Origin: Rubritepida sp.
Lineage (GTDB): Bacteria > Pseudomonadota > Alphaproteobacteria > Acetobacterales > Acetobacteraceae
NCBI GenBank assembly: GCA_022843345.1
Contig: JALHNW010000069.1
Span: 1 to 8,001, forward strand
Direction: 5' to 3'
Length of the DNA: 8,001 nt
The notes under the pieces are model-generated. The model had not been told where the DNA came from. It made no database searches and saw only the letters and a list, made by a program, of their open reading frames with translations. Shown here piece by piece: positions 6,863 to 8,001 of this stretch; position 1 is the stretch's first letter, and each line of letters opens with the position of its first letter. Made by a program: the position numbers and the translations under genes.

Positions 6863-7621
6863 ATGCGCAAGCTCCTCCTCGCCTCCACTGCCCTGGTGGG
6901 CTTCGCGCTCGCCGCGCCCGCTTCCGCGCAGGTCGTGATCGGCGAGACGGGGCTGACCGCCACGGTCACCGGCACCGGCGCCAGCGACTACCTCTTCCGC
7001 GGCATCAGCCAGACGCGCTCGCGCCCCGCCTACCAGCTGAACGCCGAGCTGTCGCACGCCTCGGGCTTCTACATCGGCGGCTTCGGCTCCAACGTCCGCT
7101 TCCTGGGCACCGATGCGCGGCAGGAGATCGACCTGTTTGGCGGCTACCGCTTCACCGCCGCGGGCTTCAACGTGGATGTCGGCGGCATCTGGTACACCTA
7201 TCCGGGCTTCGACCGCGCCCCCGGCCAGTTCGGCCTCAACTACGCGGAGGCGCAGCTGAAGGTGGCGCGCGAGGTCGGGCCGGTGAACCTGCTTGGCCAG
7301 TTCAACTACTCGCCCAACTTCTTCGGCTCCTCCGGCGATGGCTACTACATCGAGGGTGGCGCGGACTGGAAGACGGGCGTGTGGGACGTGGTGCTCGGCG
7401 GCCGCGTCGGCCACCAGTGGATCCAGCGCAACGTGCGCTTCGGCACCCCGGACTACACGTGGTGGTCGGTCGCCATCTCGCGCGAGTTCGCCATCGAGGG
7501 GATCGGCACCATCTCCGCCTCCGTCGGCTACTACGACACCTCCATCGGTCGCAGCGACTGCGCCGGCAACCAGGATGTCTGCCGCGCCCGCGCGCTGGGC
7601 TCGATCAGCTTCAAGTTCTGA
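6863..7621 (+). CDS. TorF family putative porin (Gcw_chp domain), outer-membrane protein
   Basis: This is a predicted outer-membrane beta-barrel of 252 aa. It has a clear Sec signal peptide: MRK, a hydrophobic core (LLLASTALVGFALAA) and an ASA cleavage site before Gln23. The mature protein opens with the family's characteristic segment SDYLFRGISQTRSRPAYQLN, followed by repeated amphipathic strands rich in Gly, Tyr and Phe (for example GFYIGGFGSNVRF and FGGYRFTAAGFNVDVGGIWYTYPGF). It ends in ISFKF with a terminal Phe, as needed for barrel assembly. Two cysteines near the end (SDC and DVC, 7 residues between them) could form a disulfide in the last hairpin. The substrate is unknown; the family name does not fix one. 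The start at ATG 6863 is set by the signal peptide; its ribosome-binding site is weak, and the upstream in-frame ATG at 6764 would bury the signal sequence. A strong terminator follows. Confidence 0.9.
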   Translation: MRKLLLASTALVGFALAAPASAQVVIGETGLTATVTGTGASDYLFRGISQTRSRPAYQLNAELSHASGFYIGGFGSNVRFLGTDARQEIDLFGGYRFTAAGFNVDVGGIWYTYPGFDRAPGQFGLNYAEAQLKVAREVGPVNLLGQFNYSPNFFGSSGDGYYIEGGADWKTGVWDVVLGGRVGHQWIQRNVRFGTPDYTWWSVAISREFAIEGIGTISASVGYYDTSIGRSDCAGNQDVCRARALGSISFKF

Positions 7622-7650
7622 GATTGGCCCCGGGGAAGGGGCGCAGGCTG

Positions 7651-7678
7651 GGCGGTCCCGCGAGGGGCCGCCTTTTTT
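7651..7678 (+). terminator. Intrinsic terminator of the porin gene
   Basis: GGCGGTCCC (7651-7659) pairs with GGGGCCGCC (7664-7672), 9 bp including one G-U, over a GCGA tetraloop. Six T residues (7673-7678) follow directly. This is a textbook Rho-independent terminator 30 nt after the stop. The same T-run is the first conserved part of repeat copy C. Confidence 0.9.
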
Positions 7679-7930
7679 CATGCCCTCACCGCCGCCGCCC
7701 ATGGCGGCGGCTACGCCGGGCGCCCGCTCCGCGGGCTTGGCTTCGGCCCCCTGAAGGGGGCCGGCGCGCGCCGTGCGCGCGCATTCTCGGTGCGCGGTTT
7801 TGGTTCTGATCGGTAGTGCTGGGTGGCCGGCGCTCGGCTGCGCCGTTGCGCCTGTGGGGGTGGGGCGCGCTGGTCTTGCGGGGGCGTGGCGGCTGGCCGG
7901 TGCTCGGCTTCGCCGTCGTACCTCTGGGGT
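7673..7930 (+). repeat. Structured intergenic repeat, copy C, with a tandem tail module
   Basis: TTTTTTCATGCCCTCACC (7673-7690) leads to H1 (GCCGCCGCC 7691-7699 with GGCGGCGGC 7703-7711, loop CAT), TACGCCGGGC, H2 (GCCCGC 7722-7727 with GCGGGC 7731-7736, loop TCC), TTGGCTT, H3 (CGGCCCC 7744-7750 with GGGGCCG 7757-7763), H4 (GCGCGCGC 7764-7771 with GCGCGCGC 7775-7782, loop CGT) and ATTCTC. The tail carries the H5 module twice, 70 nt apart: GGCGC (7829-7833)/GCGCC (7848-7852) and GGTGC (7899-7903)/GTACC (7918-7922). Each encloses GGC-NNC-GCC. No credible gene lies in 7622-8001. Confidence 0.85.
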
Positions 7931-8001
7931 TGTGCGCCGGTTCGGGCCGGGCGTGCCCGTTGGCCGGCCCACGGCACAGCCGCGGGCCTGTGCCGCGAGG
8001 C
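7931..8001. other. GC-rich non-coding tail with a hairpin
   Basis: This continues from repeat copy C without a gene. It contains another TTGGCCGGC like the start of the H5 module (7950-7958), then an 8-bp hairpin, CGGCACAG (7972-7979) with CTGTGCCG (7988-7995). It may be a further degenerate part of the repeat or the start of something cut off by the window edge. Confidence 0.4.

Noticed and set aside
6491..7972. 493-aa open frame on the - strand over the porin gene and repeat copy C
   Set aside because: It is antisense to a gene with a clear signal peptide and barrel. The part shared with other - strand frames (GEG[T/M]K and neighbouring residues) simply reflects the repeat DNA. I cannot fully exclude that the repeat encodes a short peptide on this strand, but the stems vary as structures rather than as codons.
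1609..8001. Repeats considered as a CRISPR array or insertion sequence
   Set aside because: Copies are kilobases apart, with no short direct repeat/spacer periodicity, no transposase and no terminal repeats or target duplications that I can see.

Overview
The window comes from a very GC-rich genome with strongly G/C-biased third codon positions. The proteins look alphaproteobacterial: a PhrR/PraR-type XRE regulator beside lnt, and a TorF/Gcw_chp outer-membrane protein. An Acetobacteraceae member (Roseomonas-like) is the best guess. This is inferred from protein style and codon bias; no database search was possible. All supported genes lie on the + strand, and the long minus-strand open frames are antisense shadows of GC-rich coding DNA.

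Layout: (1) 1-890, 3' part of lnt, apolipoprotein N-acyltransferase. (2) 891-1090, an AT-rich island with a near-consensus sigma-70-type promoter (TTGACA-N18-TATAAC) and a dyad over the -35 box. (3) about 1091-1567, an XRE/HTH regulator whose last codons and stop lie inside a 28-bp inverted repeat that probably acts as its terminator. (4) 1609-1800, structured repeat copy A, then a candidate promoter at 1822-1850. (5) 1878-4995, tkt and gap, 4 nt apart. (6) 5014-5189, repeat copy B, filling the gap-pgk spacer. (7) 5202-6395, pgk. (8) 6396-6511, a short spacer with a perfect 10-bp hairpin. (9) 6512-6709, a 65-aa hypothetical protein. (10) 6863-7621, a secreted TorF-type putative porin, followed by a terminator. 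(11) 7673 to the window end, repeat copy C with a tandem extension.

How the genes fit together: tkt, gap and pgk form a central-carbon block (pentose phosphate/Calvin-type carbon shuffling plus two consecutive triose-phosphate steps). Coupling of tkt to gap, and no visible terminator between gap and pgk, suggest one transcript through copy B. lnt and the regulator form a separate pair that is also adjacent in rhizobia (actA/lnt-phrR).

The most interesting signal is not a gene. Three copies of a 170-260 bp intergenic element share fixed linkers (T5-6 C[G/A]TGCCCTCACCGC, then CTACGCCGGGC, then TTGGCTT), but the hairpins between the linkers have different sequences in each copy while both arms change together and keep pairing. 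That is what selection on base pairing would look like. All three copies have the same orientation and start within about 55 nt downstream of a stop codon.
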